Positions 42,384 to 51,158 of a stretch of DNA of 64,000 nucleotides are shown here, piece after piece. A program made the translations under genes and the position numbers. Each line of letters starts with the position of its first letter. Positions within the stretch are counted from its first letter, which is position 1. Source of the stretch: Saprospira grandis (GTDB taxonomy: Bacteria; Bacteroidota; Bacteroidia; Chitinophagales; Saprospiraceae); assembly GCF_027594745.1 (NCBI RefSeq), contig NZ_CP110854.1, forward strand, positions 3,861,501-3,925,500, written 5' to 3'. The notes under the pieces are model-generated. The model had not been told where the DNA came from, did not search any database, and saw nothing but the letters and a program-made list of their open reading frames with translations.

Positions 42384-44849
42384 ATGAGAAGAGCACTAAT
42401 TTGTTGCTACTTACTGTTGTTTTTTATTCAGCAGGGGAGTTGGGCCCAAGATTTTGATAATTATCGGCCCTTGCGATCGCAGGGAGAGATTCCAGAGCGT
42501 TTTTTAAATTCGGCCGCTAAAAAGTATGAGTTGGGTTTGTCGCAAATAGATCCGGGCTTGAAAGGGAGTCGCTTAAAAATTCAGCAGCAATTTTATGCGA
42601 GTTCTATTTATAGCATGGATGATTTGTTGCGCAGTGGACTGGTGCTTTTTGGAACGCCCTTAAATGACTATGTGAATGAGGTCGGACAGCGTTTGCTCAA
42701 GCATTGTCCAGAGTTGGAAGGCGTAAATGTAGAGTTTTATATTTTGCGTTCGCCAGCCGTGAATGCTTTTGCGGCGGGAACAGGGTTGATTTGTGTAAAC
42801 ATGGGCTTGTTGGCGCAGTTGGAAAATGAGGCGCAATTGGCTTTTATTTTATCTCATGAGTTGATGCATGTGATTAAGCAGCACAGCATGAGTAAATATG
42901 AGCGAGAACGGGCCATTTTTAATGAAAATCGCCGAAGATTTGTGCTTCGTAAAGAAACATTTGATGCGCAGTTATTGGAGCGGAGCCGATATTCTAAAGA
43001 ATTAGAGTTTGAGGCGGATAAAGGGGGCTTGGATATTTTTTTGAAAACGGAATATAGTGTAAAAGCCATTCAAAAAACTTTCGAGATACTCAACTACAGC
43101 CATTTGTTGCATGATAATCGTCCCTTTGATCGCAGCTACTTTAATTCGGGTAGTTGTCAGTTGCCCGCAGAAATTTTTATGTCGGAAGAGGAATTGCATC
43201 CTGTTTCGGACTGGACTGAGGAAGAGGATAGTTTGAGTACACACCCGAGTACGCTTAAACGTTGGAAAGAAATAGAAAAAGCGGCTGCTGGAAAAGAGAG
43301 CGGAAGTAAAACGTTTATGATTTCTCAGGAAAGATTTGATTTAATGCGTAAAACGGCTCGTTTTGAGCAGGCATTCTACTACCTCAATAATTATCGCTAC
43401 GAGGATGCTATTTATAGTTGTTTTCTCTTGCGCCAAGAGGAGCCCAATAGTAAATTCTTGCGTTTTTTGGAGCTTAAGGCTATGAATGCCCTGGGGCATC
43501 GTTTAAATTATTATGCAGAAAAATGTTTGAGTAGCTATTATTTAGAAGATCAAAGTAGCAAAGATTCTTTGGCCTTTAATAAAATAGAGGGAGGACAGCA
43601 GCAAATTTATTATTTGACGCATTCTTTAAGAAGTTATGATTGGGCAGCCTTGAATATGTATCGGGCTTGGGCATTAAAGAATGATTATCCAGAGGATAAA
43701 TATATTTTGGCCCATTATGAAGATGCAATTCATTTGCTTTTGCAACATTTTCCAAGCGTTGTAGATTTACCCAAGGCCATGTCTGCGGCCGAGCGAGCGA
43801 AATATATGCAAGATCCTAGGAGTCGCCCTCCTTTTCGGCCAGGAAGTATAACGCAAGATGATTTGCCCAGAGCATTTAAAAATTTGAAAGGGCCAGTTAT
43901 CTTTAATGTTTATCGAGCGAAATATGAATATCCTGACCTGAGTAAGGACTTTAACTTAGCCAGCTATATTTTGTCAGATTTTGTAGAGGATGCGAGTTTT
44001 ATAGAGGATTATGAAGCGGAAAAGCTAAAGCGCGAGAAAAATGATAATCAAGTTGCAGCCGCCTATAACTCTAAAGAGGAGAATTCAAAGCGGATAGAGC
44101 GAATGATGGCCGACCGCAAAGCCTTTAAACAAGAAACCCTGCCAGGATTAGGTTTAGATTCTGTCCTTTTGGTCGATCCCTATATATTTATTCAACCCAA
44201 TTTTAAAAAGAATCCTTTTAGAACAGCAACGCAACTTGAGGACAGAGAAAAAGCTAGAGATGCTTTTTGCGCAGAAATTTTAGAAGTTGCTGAAGAAAAC
44301 AACTTGAAAATTAAGTTGCTAGATAGCCGATATCTCAATCGCTTGAATATTGAAGAGTTTAGTGATATCGCAATTCTAAAAAAATGGTTGCAGCAGCGAA
44401 ACACCTTTGCTAAGCGCCATCAACCTGCTTTTAACCAAGAGGAGGTTGACCGAATTTGTGACCGCTATAATATTCACGATATTTTGCTGTTGGGAAAAAT
44501 AGAAACGCGACCATCTAATTCCAAAATGATTTGGCAAGGGGCGGTTCCCTTGATTGCAGGGACGGCCGCAGCAGCTTTGGGTGTTTCTCAAATCATGAAA
44601 GGAAGTGAAAATCAGACTACAGGCCTAATTTTAATTGCTGGAGGAGCTGTGGCCATGACTTGGGGCCAAGTTAGTTTGAGTAGAGATTTCAGAAAGTATC
44701 AGTCACTCTATTATAGTAGTGTGTTTAACAGCAAAACATCTCAAGAAACTAGGTTAAGTTTTATGCGACTAAAGGGGATGGCTGTAAGCAGATACAACCG
44801 CTATAATTTGCTTAACGATATTCGGTTAATTCGCCGCACTAAAAAATAA
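42384..44849 (+). CDS. Exported M48 family zinc metalloprotease with long C-terminal extension
   Basis: 821 residues with a signal peptide (MRRALICCYLLLFFIQQGSWAQ). Residues 80-310 form an M48 peptidase domain: zinc site HELMH (158-162) and the third ligand region ELEFEADKGGLDI (about 207-219). Substrate-strand sequence VNAFAAGTGLICVNMGLL resembles BepA/LoiP-type periplasmic M48 proteases that act in outer-membrane quality control. The remaining 500 residues are helical, possibly TPR-like at first, and unlike the usual C-termini of the family; a glycine-rich hydrophobic stretch (AAAALGVSQIM, LILIAGGAVAMTWG) near the end may enter a membrane. The next gene starts immediately after the stop. 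Confidence 0.87.
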   Translation: MRRALICCYLLLFFIQQGSWAQDFDNYRPLRSQGEIPERFLNSAAKKYELGLSQIDPGLKGSRLKIQQQFYASSIYSMDDLLRSGLVLFGTPLNDYVNEVGQRLLKHCPELEGVNVEFYILRSPAVNAFAAGTGLICVNMGLLAQLENEAQLAFILSHELMHVIKQHSMSKYERERAIFNENRRRFVLRKETFDAQLLERSRYSKELEFEADKGGLDIFLKTEYSVKAIQKTFEILNYSHLLHDNRPFDRSYFNSGSCQLPAEIFMSEEELHPVSDWTEEEDSLSTHPSTLKRWKEIEKAAAGKESGSKTFMISQERFDLMRKTARFEQAFYYLNNYRYEDAIYSCFLLRQEEPNSKFLRFLELKAMNALGHRLNYYAEKCLSSYYLEDQSSKDSLAFNKIEGGQQQIYYLTHSLRSYDWAALNMYRAWALKNDYPEDKYILAHYEDAIHLLLQHFPSVVDLPKAMSAAERAKYMQDPRSRPPFRPGSITQDDLPRAFKNLKGPVIFNVYRAKYEYPDLSKDFNLASYILSDFVEDASFIEDYEAEKLKREKNDNQVAAAYNSKEENSKRIERMMADRKAFKQETLPGLGLDSVLLVDPYIFIQPNFKKNPFRTATQLEDREKARDAFCAEILEVAEENNLKIKLLDSRYLNRLNIEEFSDIAILKKWLQQRNTFAKRHQPAFNQEEVDRICDRYNIHDILLLGKIETRPSNSKMIWQGAVPLIAGTAAAALGVSQIMKGSENQTTGLILIAGGAVAMTWGQVSLSRDFRKYQSLYYSSVFNSKTSQETRLSFMRLKGMAVSRYNRYNLLNDIRLIRRTKK

Positions 44850-45563
44850 ATGATGAAACAGTATTATTTCGGACTACTATTGTCCTTATTTAGCTTGGGG
44901 CTTTTTGCCCAAAAAGGCTATTACTATGAAGATATTGACGCCCTTAATGCAGATGAAGGCATTGGCATTGCAGATATTAAGCGCATAAAAGTAAAGGAAA
45001 AAAACTTTTTTAGCTTCCAGATTATTACCTCAGCGGGCGAAAAGATTAAGAACCCCTTTAATAGAGAGGAGATTAGTTTTGTCAAGTATAATCAAGAGTT
45101 CTTTGCTTTTTTTCAGGTTTACATAGGCCCAAAGATGTATGGACTCAATCAAGTGGCCTTCCTAGAAAATGAGAGTCCCAAATTGCTGGCACGCTATCAT
45201 ATGACCCTTAAATCAATGGGCAGCTTTCTTTATTTCCGTCGAGATTTACCTCCAGGAGGAGAAGAGAAATTTGCTAGCTGGCGAAAAAGTACTTACCCAA
45301 AAAAAAGAGGCTATGTAGGCCTATTGCTTTATGGTAAAGGCAAAACTTCTTCCTATGCTTTTGGGGCTAAAATCGATTTTATCAAGATGCTGCGCGATAT
45401 GAGCGAATATGACCGCTCGGCAGAAGATTTACTCGAAAAATGCCAAAAGTTTTTAGAAGAAAAACGGGCCAAAAGCAAAAAACGCAAAAAGAGAAAAATT
45501 CGCATCAAATTAGAAGAGTTTGAACAGCTGCTGTTTGAATTTGAACAAGCACAACGCATCTAA
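44850..45563 (+). CDS. Hypothetical exported protein, partner of M48 protease
   Basis: 237 residues with a signal peptide (MMKQYYFGLLLSLFSLGLFAQ). The central part is beta-rich (FFSFQIITSAGEKIKNPF), and the C-terminal 70 residues are helical and very basic (EEKRAKSKKRKKRKIRIKLEEFEQ). The ATG follows the TAA of the protease gene directly, so translation is coupled. No family recognised; a role linked to the protease is inferred from the gene order. A hairpin terminator follows. Confidence 0.72.
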   Translation: MMKQYYFGLLLSLFSLGLFAQKGYYYEDIDALNADEGIGIADIKRIKVKEKNFFSFQIITSAGEKIKNPFNREEISFVKYNQEFFAFFQVYIGPKMYGLNQVAFLENESPKLLARYHMTLKSMGSFLYFRRDLPPGGEEKFASWRKSTYPKKRGYVGLLLYGKGKTSSYAFGAKIDFIKMLRDMSEYDRSAEDLLEKCQKFLEEKRAKSKKRKKRKIRIKLEEFEQLLFEFEQAQRI

Positions 45564-45582
45564 ATTTATTTCTCTTTAGCCC

Positions 45583-45627
45583 AAAAAGGGGCCGATAAAT
45601 CCTCGAGATTTATTAGCCCCCTTTTTT
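45583..45627 (+). terminator. Intrinsic terminator after M48 operon
   Basis: AAAAAGGGG...ATAAAT pairs with ATTTAT...CCCCCTTTTTT around a CCTCGAG loop (about 45583-45627). Confidence 0.8.
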
Positions 45628-45707
45628 AAGTTTTCCCTAAGCGTTCTTTTTCTATAACTTGTTTATCTTGCCCAAAATTTATTTAATTAACCAACTTGCT
45701 AAAGTTT

Positions 45708-46451
45708 ATGCTTCGCCTCCTCCGCAATATCTTTTGTTTTTGGCTGCTGCTGATGTTTTTATTCACTGGCGCTTTGGTCTTTCCTTTCTTTTGGCTCAGT
45801 TTCAAGTTGCTCAAAGGAGAGCGAGAAGCCTGGACCACCCTCTATATTACCAAGTTTTGGGGCTTTTTGTTGGGGATTTTGTCTGGGCATTGGATTCGGA
45901 TTCGGGGCAAGGAAAAAATTGACCCCAAGGAACGCTATGTGATGGTGAGCAATCACTTATCTATGATGGATATTCCCGTTTGTGCGGCTGCCGCCCCCAT
46001 GCCTTTTTCTTATTTGGCCAAATGGGGCGTCCGAAAAATTCCCGTGGTGGGTTTTGTCTCCCACTACCGAGACGTTTTTGTCGATCGCCGTAGCCCAGAA
46101 AGCCGCAAAGCGAGTATGCTCAAATTGCAAAAGTATTTGGAGGAGCAGCGCTCCATCCACTTATTTATTGAAGGTACCCGAAATGTCTCCGATGAACCCC
46201 TGCAGGCCTTCCATAATGGGGCTTTCAACTTGGCGGTAGACAGCCAGCAGCCCATAGCGGTACTAACCATCATCAATACCGATAAGATTCTGAGCTCCAA
46301 AAAGAAGTTTCAGGCAGGGCCTGGCCTTTGCTGGGGCGTTTGGTCCGACCCCATTCCCACTCAAGGAAAAAGCCGAGCCGATATCCCCGCCCTAAAAGAA
46401 GAGGTGCGCCAAAAAATGCTAGCGACCCTAAAAGAATTTGGCCGCGCCTAA
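45708..46451 (+). CDS. Lysophospholipid acyltransferase (PlsC-like)
   Basis: 247 residues from the ATG at 45708 (MLRLLRNIFCFWLLLMF); a TTG at 45696 would add four residues. An N-terminal membrane helix is followed by the acyltransferase motifs NHLSMMDIP (the NHX4D-type catalytic site) and FIEGTRNVSDEPL (EGTR). It should acylate 1-acyl-glycerol-3-phosphate or a related lysolipid at the inner membrane. The stop overlaps the end of the convergent GbsR-type gene by four bases. Confidence 0.92.
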   Translation: MLRLLRNIFCFWLLLMFLFTGALVFPFFWLSFKLLKGEREAWTTLYITKFWGFLLGILSGHWIRIRGKEKIDPKERYVMVSNHLSMMDIPVCAAAAPMPFSYLAKWGVRKIPVVGFVSHYRDVFVDRRSPESRKASMLKLQKYLEEQRSIHLFIEGTRNVSDEPLQAFHNGAFNLAVDSQQPIAVLTIINTDKILSSKKKFQAGPGLCWGVWSDPIPTQGKSRADIPALKEEVRQKMLATLKEFGRA

Positions 46452-46945
46452 AGCATCTTGAGCAAAACGCTCATCAGCCATTCGCTATCGGCATCCACCA
46501 ATCTTTCGAGCAAACCATCGGCTTTTTTAGAAAAGAGCTCAATAGATTGAATCATGGCGACAAATTCCTCCTTTTCCTTGCTTTCTCCCTCAATATCTTG
46601 CACATCTTCTAGCACCTGAAGGGCGGGCTCCAGCTCTTTTTTCTTGCGGTGAATAATAATTTGCCGCACGACCTTCCACATGTCTTTTTCGGCCACAAAA
46701 TACTCTCTTCGTTCTCCCGCTTTTAGGCGTTTATAGACTAAGCCCCAGTCAATTAGGGCGCGGAGATTCATGTTTGAGCTACCTCTAGAAATTTGGAGCT
46801 CGGCCATCACATCATCGGCAGAAAGGGGCGCTTCGGAGACCAGCAGCAGGGCATGTACCTGGGCCATACTTCTGTTGATTCCCCAATTGGAGCCAAATCC
46901 GCCCCAGGCTTCAATAAATTTTTCTTTTGCTTCTTGCAGTTGCAT
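46448..46945 (-). CDS. GbsR/MarR family transcriptional regulator
   Basis: 165 residues with a winged helix-turn-helix (LSADDVMAELQISRGSSNMNLRALIDWGLV, about residues 41-70) in the GbsR-like arrangement, followed by REYFVAEKDMWKVV, the wing, and a helical C-terminal dimerisation half. Relatives in Bacillus control betaine synthesis; targets here are unknown. The 3' end overlaps the acyltransferase gene by four bases, and GC element copy 16 lies upstream. Confidence 0.9.
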   Translation of the reverse strand: MQLQEAKEKFIEAWGGFGSNWGINRSMAQVHALLLVSEAPLSADDVMAELQISRGSSNMNLRALIDWGLVYKRLKAGERREYFVAEKDMWKVVRQIIIHRKKKELEPALQVLEDVQDIEGESKEKEEFVAMIQSIELFSKKADGLLERLVDADSEWLMSVLLKML

Positions 46946-46981
46946 AGTTGTTCTTGTTTCTGAGCAGATTTTTCTTTTTTT

Positions 46982-47114
46982 GGGGCCTCAGCTGCGGCTT
47001 CGCCTTGCTGCGCTATGTTGCGGGGCTCGCAGGTCTGCTCGGCCCTGCGTTTTTTTTCGCTGCGCTCAAAAAAACTGGGTCTGGCCTGCGGCCACCCCTG
47101 CACAGCGCTAGGCC
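46982..47114 (+). repeat. GC-rich intergenic element, copy 16
   Basis: GGGGCCTCAGC, GCTATGTTGCGGGGCTCGCAGGTCTGCTCGGCCCTGCG in shortened blocks, variable TTTTTTTTCGCTGCGCTCAAAAAAAC, GGGTCTGGCC, GGCCACCCC and GCACAGCGCTAGGCC. It starts after the 5' end of the GbsR-type gene and ends at the 3' end of the epimerase gene. Confidence 0.87.
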
Positions 47115-47115
47115 T

Positions 47116-48141
47116 TTAGGGGGCCAGTAGGCCAAAGGGCTGTTCTCCGCTCTCGGCTAATTTATACAATTTGGCGCTATCTTGCATACAAACAGACAAG
47201 GGACGAAAATCTTTGCCTAAAAAATCAATCACTTTTTGGTTGTCATATTCGTATTTGCTATTCAAATTGCGGGCAATTTCTTCGGTAATTACTGGGGGCA
47301 AGCCTCTAATCCAACTACGGAGCTTTTCCAGTCGCCAAAGGAGTTCAACGCCCCAACTGGGCAATTTTCTTTTGGGGGGCTTTTTGCCCAAGGCATTGGC
47401 CATCTCGCTAAATAGGGTTTGGTAGCTACAATTTATACCATTTAAGATAAAGCGTTGTCCCTGCGCCTGAGGATTTTGCAAAAGGGCCAAGGAAAACTCG
47501 GCTACATCTCGCACATCCACAAAGCCGGTGGCCCCAGCAGGATAAAAGGAAAGTCCCTTGGCCACTTGCTGAAACATTTGGGCGGTGCCCTTGGCCCAAT
47601 AGCCTGCCCCCATAATCACCGAGGGATTGACAATGCAGGCGGGCAAACCCTCCTGAATTCCCCGCCAAACCTCGCATTCTGCCTTAAATTTACTAATGGC
47701 GTAATTAGAATTATATTTACTGTTTTCCCATTGGGATTGTTCATCAATGCGCAACTTTTTTTCGTCTCGGCCCAAAGCGGCAATGCTACTCACAAAAAGC
47801 GATTCAGAAATGTTGGCATTTAGGGCCGCATTGACCAAATAAGCCGTGCTATCGGCATTGAAGCGGATCATTTTTTCGGCCTCTTTGGGCTGAAAAGAGA
47901 CCAAGGCTGCTGCATGAATTAGGCTATCTACTCCTTCTAGGCAACTTTCTACAAAAGAGAGGTCCAGTAAATCGCCTTCTCTCCAATTAATTTGTTGGGC
48001 CATTTCGCCCAGTAGGTCCATAGGGCTATCGGGCCGTTTGCTGGCCCGAATCCGATAGCCTGCTTTTAGGGCCTCTCGGACCAAATAAGCGCCTAAAAAG
48101 CCGGTGGCCCCAGTAATAAAAAGTAGTTTTTGATTATCCAT
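47116..48141 (-). CDS. NAD-dependent epimerase/dehydratase (extended SDR)
   Basis: 341 residues from the ATG at 48141 (MDNQKLLFITGATGFLG). The frame opens nearly 300 bases earlier, but only because it runs through GC element copy 17. The Rossmann motif GATGFLG (11-17) and the catalytic YAISK with its upstream serine region (FVSSIAALG) are intact. The rest resembles dihydroflavonol-4-reductase-like or 3-beta-hydroxysteroid-type SDRs, with substrate unclear. The C-terminal residues are predicted to be soluble. It is monocistronic, with yicC read divergently. Confidence 0.88.
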   Translation of the reverse strand: MDNQKLLFITGATGFLGAYLVREALKAGYRIRASKRPDSPMDLLGEMAQQINWREGDLLDLSFVESCLEGVDSLIHAAALVSFQPKEAEKMIRFNADSTAYLVNAALNANISESLFVSSIAALGRDEKKLRIDEQSQWENSKYNSNYAISKFKAECEVWRGIQEGLPACIVNPSVIMGAGYWAKGTAQMFQQVAKGLSFYPAGATGFVDVRDVAEFSLALLQNPQAQGQRFILNGINCSYQTLFSEMANALGKKPPKRKLPSWGVELLWRLEKLRSWIRGLPPVITEEIARNLNSKYEYDNQKVIDFLGKDFRPLSVCMQDSAKLYKLAESGEQPFGLLAP

Positions 48142-48208
48142 GCGAAAGAGAAAAAATTCTGAGCGTTGCAAAATAAATAGCGGCGGGCTGTGCCGCCAAG
48201 CGCTATTT

Positions 48209-48329
48209 GGCCTAGCGATGCGAAAGGGGGCGGCGAAGCCGCAGACCAAAGCCCGCAGGGCTGCAGGGCCGAGCAGACCTGCGAGCCCCAAAGCGTAGCG
48301 CCGCAAGGCGAAGCCGAAGCGGAGGCCCC
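48209..48329 (-). repeat. GC-rich intergenic element, copy 17
   Basis: Inverted copy: GGCCTAGCGATGCGAAAGG, GGCGGCGAAGCCGCAGACC, variable AAAGCCCGCAGGGCTG, CAGGGCCGAGCAGACC, GTAGCGCCGCAAGGC and terminal GGAGGCCCC. It lies in the divergent gap between the epimerase gene and yicC. Confidence 0.86.
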
Positions 48330-48444
48330 AAAAAATAAAAACAGTTTGGGCCAAGATAAAGCTTTTGGGCAAAAAAAAGGCGGCTAGCTTGGGAAGACAA
48401 TGGAATAATGCGACCTTTGTGCCCTTAACCAACATCATTTGGAG

Positions 48445-49320
48445 ATGCTATACTCAATGACGGGCTACGGACGTGGCCAAAAAGAAGGCAACAAAGGCCA
48501 TTATTTAGTAGAAATTCGGGCCGTAAACAGCAAAGGCTGTGATTTGCGTCTGCGTTTGCCCTTGCAGTTTCAGGCCAAAGAAATGGAGCTGCGCCGCCTA
48601 TTGCAACAGCGATTGGGCCGAGGAAAAATTGATTTTAGCCTACAATTAAGCCATGCCGAAAAAAGCGATTACCGCATTGATGAGGGCGCTTTTATGGCTT
48701 ATGCCGAGCAACTCAAAAGTTTGGGGGCCGAGCTAGAAGTGCCGCCCGGTGATTTGTTGTATACCGTAAGCCGCCTGCCTGCGGTGGTCGTGCCCAATGA
48801 GGATAGTTTGTCGGAAGAAAGTTGGGCCGAGCTTTTGGCGGCGGTAGAGTTGGCCATTGCGCAATTTAATAGTTTTCGGGCCGAGGAAGGCTTGGCCATG
48901 CAAAAAGATTTGTTGGGCCGACTAGAAGAAATTGAGGCGCTTTTGCAAGAGCTGCCCAAACATGAAGAAGAGCGGCTGCAAAATGTGCGAGAGCGCTTGC
49001 ACAATAATTTAGATAGCATTTCTTTGAAAAAAGAGCTAGATGAAAACCGCTTTGAGCAAGAGTTGTTATATTATTTAGATAAGCTCGACATCTCGGAAGA
49101 AAAAGTGCGTTTGGCCCAACATTGCCAGTACTTTAAGGAGGTACTTTTGGCTGAAAAGCCCGCCCAAAAAGGGAAAAAACTCAACTTTATCAACCAAGAG
49201 ATGGGCCGAGAAATCAATACCCTAGGCTCTAAGGCCAATCATGCGCCCATTCAGCGCCTAGTCATTCAAATGAAAGAGGAAGCCGATAAAATCAAGGAGC
49301 AACTGGCTAATGTGCTCTAA
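48445..49320 (+). CDS. yicC: YicC family endoribonuclease-like protein
   Basis: 291 residues from the ATG at 48445 (MLYSMTGYGRGQ), the normal family start; a TTG at 48439 adds two residues. The N-terminal SMTGYGR block, AVNSKGCDLRLRLP, and the C-terminal EMGREINTLGSKANHAPIQRLVIQMKEEADKIKEQ in shortened parts (EMGREINTLGSKAN, MKEEADKIKEQ) define the family. YicC is associated with RNA turnover and is often next to gmk, as here (gap of 90 bases). It is likely cotranscribed with gmk and apaG. Confidence 0.95.
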   Translation: MLYSMTGYGRGQKEGNKGHYLVEIRAVNSKGCDLRLRLPLQFQAKEMELRRLLQQRLGRGKIDFSLQLSHAEKSDYRIDEGAFMAYAEQLKSLGAELEVPPGDLLYTVSRLPAVVVPNEDSLSEESWAELLAAVELAIAQFNSFRAEEGLAMQKDLLGRLEEIEALLQELPKHEEERLQNVRERLHNNLDSISLKKELDENRFEQELLYYLDKLDISEEKVRLAQHCQYFKEVLLAEKPAQKGKKLNFINQEMGREINTLGSKANHAPIQRLVIQMKEEADKIKEQLANVL

Positions 49321-49410
49321 AAATCGGCCTATTTTCCCTATGTTTGTGGCCTATTTCAAAATGGAAGCGTTTTATAAAAAAGCACTTTCTCACAGAATAT
49401 CGCAGAATAC

Positions 49411-50031
49411 ATGCAGCAAGAAGCCAAACTGATCATCTTTACCGCCCCCTCTGGAGCGGGGAAAACCACTATCGTCAAACATTTGCTCAAAACCCGCAAA
49501 GATTTGGCCTTCTCTATTTCGGCCTGTACCCGTAGCCAGCGCTATGGCGAGGTGAACGGAATGGATTATTACTTTTTGTCTTTACAAGACTTTAAGCGCC
49601 GGATCGAGGCCGATGAATTTGTGGAATGGGAGGAAGTCTATGACAATCAGTTTTATGGCACCTTAAAAGAAGAGGTGGAGCGTTTGTTGGCCTTGGGCAA
49701 AAGTGTTCTTTTTGACATTGATGTCAAAGGAGCCGTAAATATCCAGAAGCATTATCCAGAGCGCTCGCTCTCGATTTTTGTCAAGCCGCCTTCTGCCGAT
49801 ACGCTTTTTGCGCGTTTGCGGGGCCGCAAAACGGAAGATGAAGAAAGTCTGCGCAAGCGGATTGCTCGGGCTAGCGATGAGCTGACCTATGAATGTAAAT
49901 TTGACTACACTTTGGTCAATGACAATTTGGAGGTCGCCTTAGCGGAAGCCGAAAAAGTAGTAGAAGCCTTTATTTCGGAAGGTAATTCGGGTTTAGAAAA
50001 ACTAAAGCATGGAAACGGCCATCACGCATAA
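49411..50031 (+). CDS. gmk: Guanylate kinase
   Basis: 206 residues. Phosphorylates GMP to GDP with ATP. P-loop APSGAGKTT (12-20, Lys18), the GMP-binding region SACTRSQRYGEVNGMDYYF in part (TRSQRYGEVNG) and the lid (RLRGRKTEDEESLRKRI in part, RGRKTEDEE) are intact. It follows yicC and overlaps apaG by 23 bases, so the three genes form an operon. Confidence 0.97.
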   Translation: MQQEAKLIIFTAPSGAGKTTIVKHLLKTRKDLAFSISACTRSQRYGEVNGMDYYFLSLQDFKRRIEADEFVEWEEVYDNQFYGTLKEEVERLLALGKSVLFDIDVKGAVNIQKHYPERSLSIFVKPPSADTLFARLRGRKTEDEESLRKRIARASDELTYECKFDYTLVNDNLEVALAEAEKVVEAFISEGNSGLEKLKHGNGHHA

Positions 50032-50398
50032 TATTAAGGTTACGGTAAGCGCTGTTTATCAGCCAGATTACTCTCGGCCCTTGCGCTCGGACTTTGTCTT
50101 TGCCTATCAAATTCGCATTGACAATTTGGGCAAGCGTCCTTTGCAGCTACTCAGCCGATATTGGTTGATTTGGGATTCTAATGGCAGCCAAAGAGAGGTA
50201 GAAGGCGAGGGCGTAGTGGGCCAGCAGCCGGTATTATATGCTGGCGATTTTCATGAATACGTTTCGGCCTGTCCTTTACAGAGCGATATTGGCTATATGC
50301 AGGGCTATTATATCATGCGTTATTTGGATGGCGAAGAGGAGGAGGTCAAGGTGATTGTTCCTCGTTTCCGTTTGCAAACGCCTTTTAAGAATAATTAG
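50009..50398 (+). CDS. apaG: ApaG family protein
   Basis: 129 residues with the ApaG fibronectin-III-like beta fold: VTVSAVYQPDYSRPLRSDFVF, YQIRIDNLGKRPLQLLSRYW, GVVGQQPVLYAGDFHEYVS and the PLQSDIGYMQGYY stretch. It is associated with cobalt/magnesium handling in Enterobacteria; its molecular role is unsettled. The start lies within the end of gmk, and a hairpin terminator follows. Confidence 0.93.
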   Translation: METAITHNIKVTVSAVYQPDYSRPLRSDFVFAYQIRIDNLGKRPLQLLSRYWLIWDSNGSQREVEGEGVVGQQPVLYAGDFHEYVSACPLQSDIGYMQGYYIMRYLDGEEEEVKVIVPRFRLQTPFKNN

Positions 50399-50403
50399 AA
50401 AGG

Positions 50404-50429
50404 AGCGACTCTAAGGAGTCGCTTTTTTT
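50404..50429 (+). terminator. Intrinsic terminator after yicC-gmk-apaG
   Basis: GCGACTC (50405-50411), loop TAAG, GAGTCGC (50416-50422) and seven T. Confidence 0.9.
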
Positions 50430-50483
50430 ATGCCAAATAGTTAGTTCATTTTCTTGTCGATGGGGTAACGATTAGAAGGATTT

Positions 50484-50608
50484 GGGGCCCGCGGCCAGCA
50501 AGCTGGCCGCCGCTATGCTGCGGGGCTCACAGGGATGTTCGGCCCTTCAGGCTTCACTTCGTTTCGCCTTCGGTCTGGCCTACGGCCACCCCTGCGCAGC
50601 GCTGGGCC
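50484..50608 (+). repeat. GC-rich intergenic element, copy 18
   Basis: GGGGCCCGCGGCC, nested GGCCAGCAAGCTGGCC, GCTATGCTGCGGGGCTCACAGG, GTTCGGCCCTTC, variable AGGCTTCACTTCGTTTCGCCT, TCGGTCTGGCC, GGCCACCCC and GCGCAGCGCTGGGCC. Very like copy 22 at the far end of the window. Confidence 0.87.
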
Positions 50609-51140
50609 GTTTGGCCTTTGGCCATCTGTAGGTTGAAACCTACAGGCTCATATTATACAGGACCCTAGGGCCAAGGCCCTAGGCTAAAGCTAAAGTCGCC
50701 CCCTCTGTGGAGGGGGCTTTTTTGTGCTTCGGTCAATGGTTGTTTTAGGGAATAGCCATAACAGCAGAGAAAAAGCGAACAAGGACTTTCTCCGTCAGTT
50801 CGCTCAGTCAAGAACCCTGGGCTTCAGCCCAGGGCAGTAAGAATAGAAGTTGTTGAAGAAGCTTAAGGGTGTAGTGAGCGTATTTTCCCATGGGCTGAAG
50901 CCCATGGTTGCGGGTCTATGCAAACTGGCTGGCTAAAGCCCTTGTTTGCTTGTATTAGCAGTTGTTATGGGCCGATGGTTTTAACCATCGGCTCATTTTT
51001 ATTGCAGTTAGTCTGGCCTCTTTTGTTGCTGTAGGTTTCAACCTACAGGCCCATATTATACAGGACCCTAGGGGCTTTTCCCTAGGCGACTATTGGCTAA
51101 ATCCTAATAAGCTAAAGAGCCAAATTTTATTCGGATACAG
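50609..51140 (+). repeat. Mosaic of short palindromic hairpin repeats
   Basis: No gene is visible. The stretch is built from hairpins: CTGTAGGTTGAAACCTACAG, CCCTAGGGCCAAGGCCCTAGG, GCCCCCTCTGTGGAGGGGGC with a T-run (terminator-like, 50698-50723), CCCTGGGCTTCAGCCCAGGG, CCATGGGCTGAAGCCCATGG, GCCGATGGTT/AACCATCGGC with a T-run, and CTGTAGGTTTCAACCTACAG. The run of parts TATTATACAGGACCCTAGG to GGTCAATGGTTGTTTTAGGG recurs at 51826-51919. Confidence 0.85.
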
Positions 51141-51158
51141 AAAACCCTGAACAGTCCC

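Noticed and set aside
50698..50723. GCCCCCTC/GAGGGGGC hairpin with T-run as terminator of a missed gene
   Set aside because: It is part of a repeated block (again at 51867-51892) with no coding frame upstream, so it is reported as repeat content.
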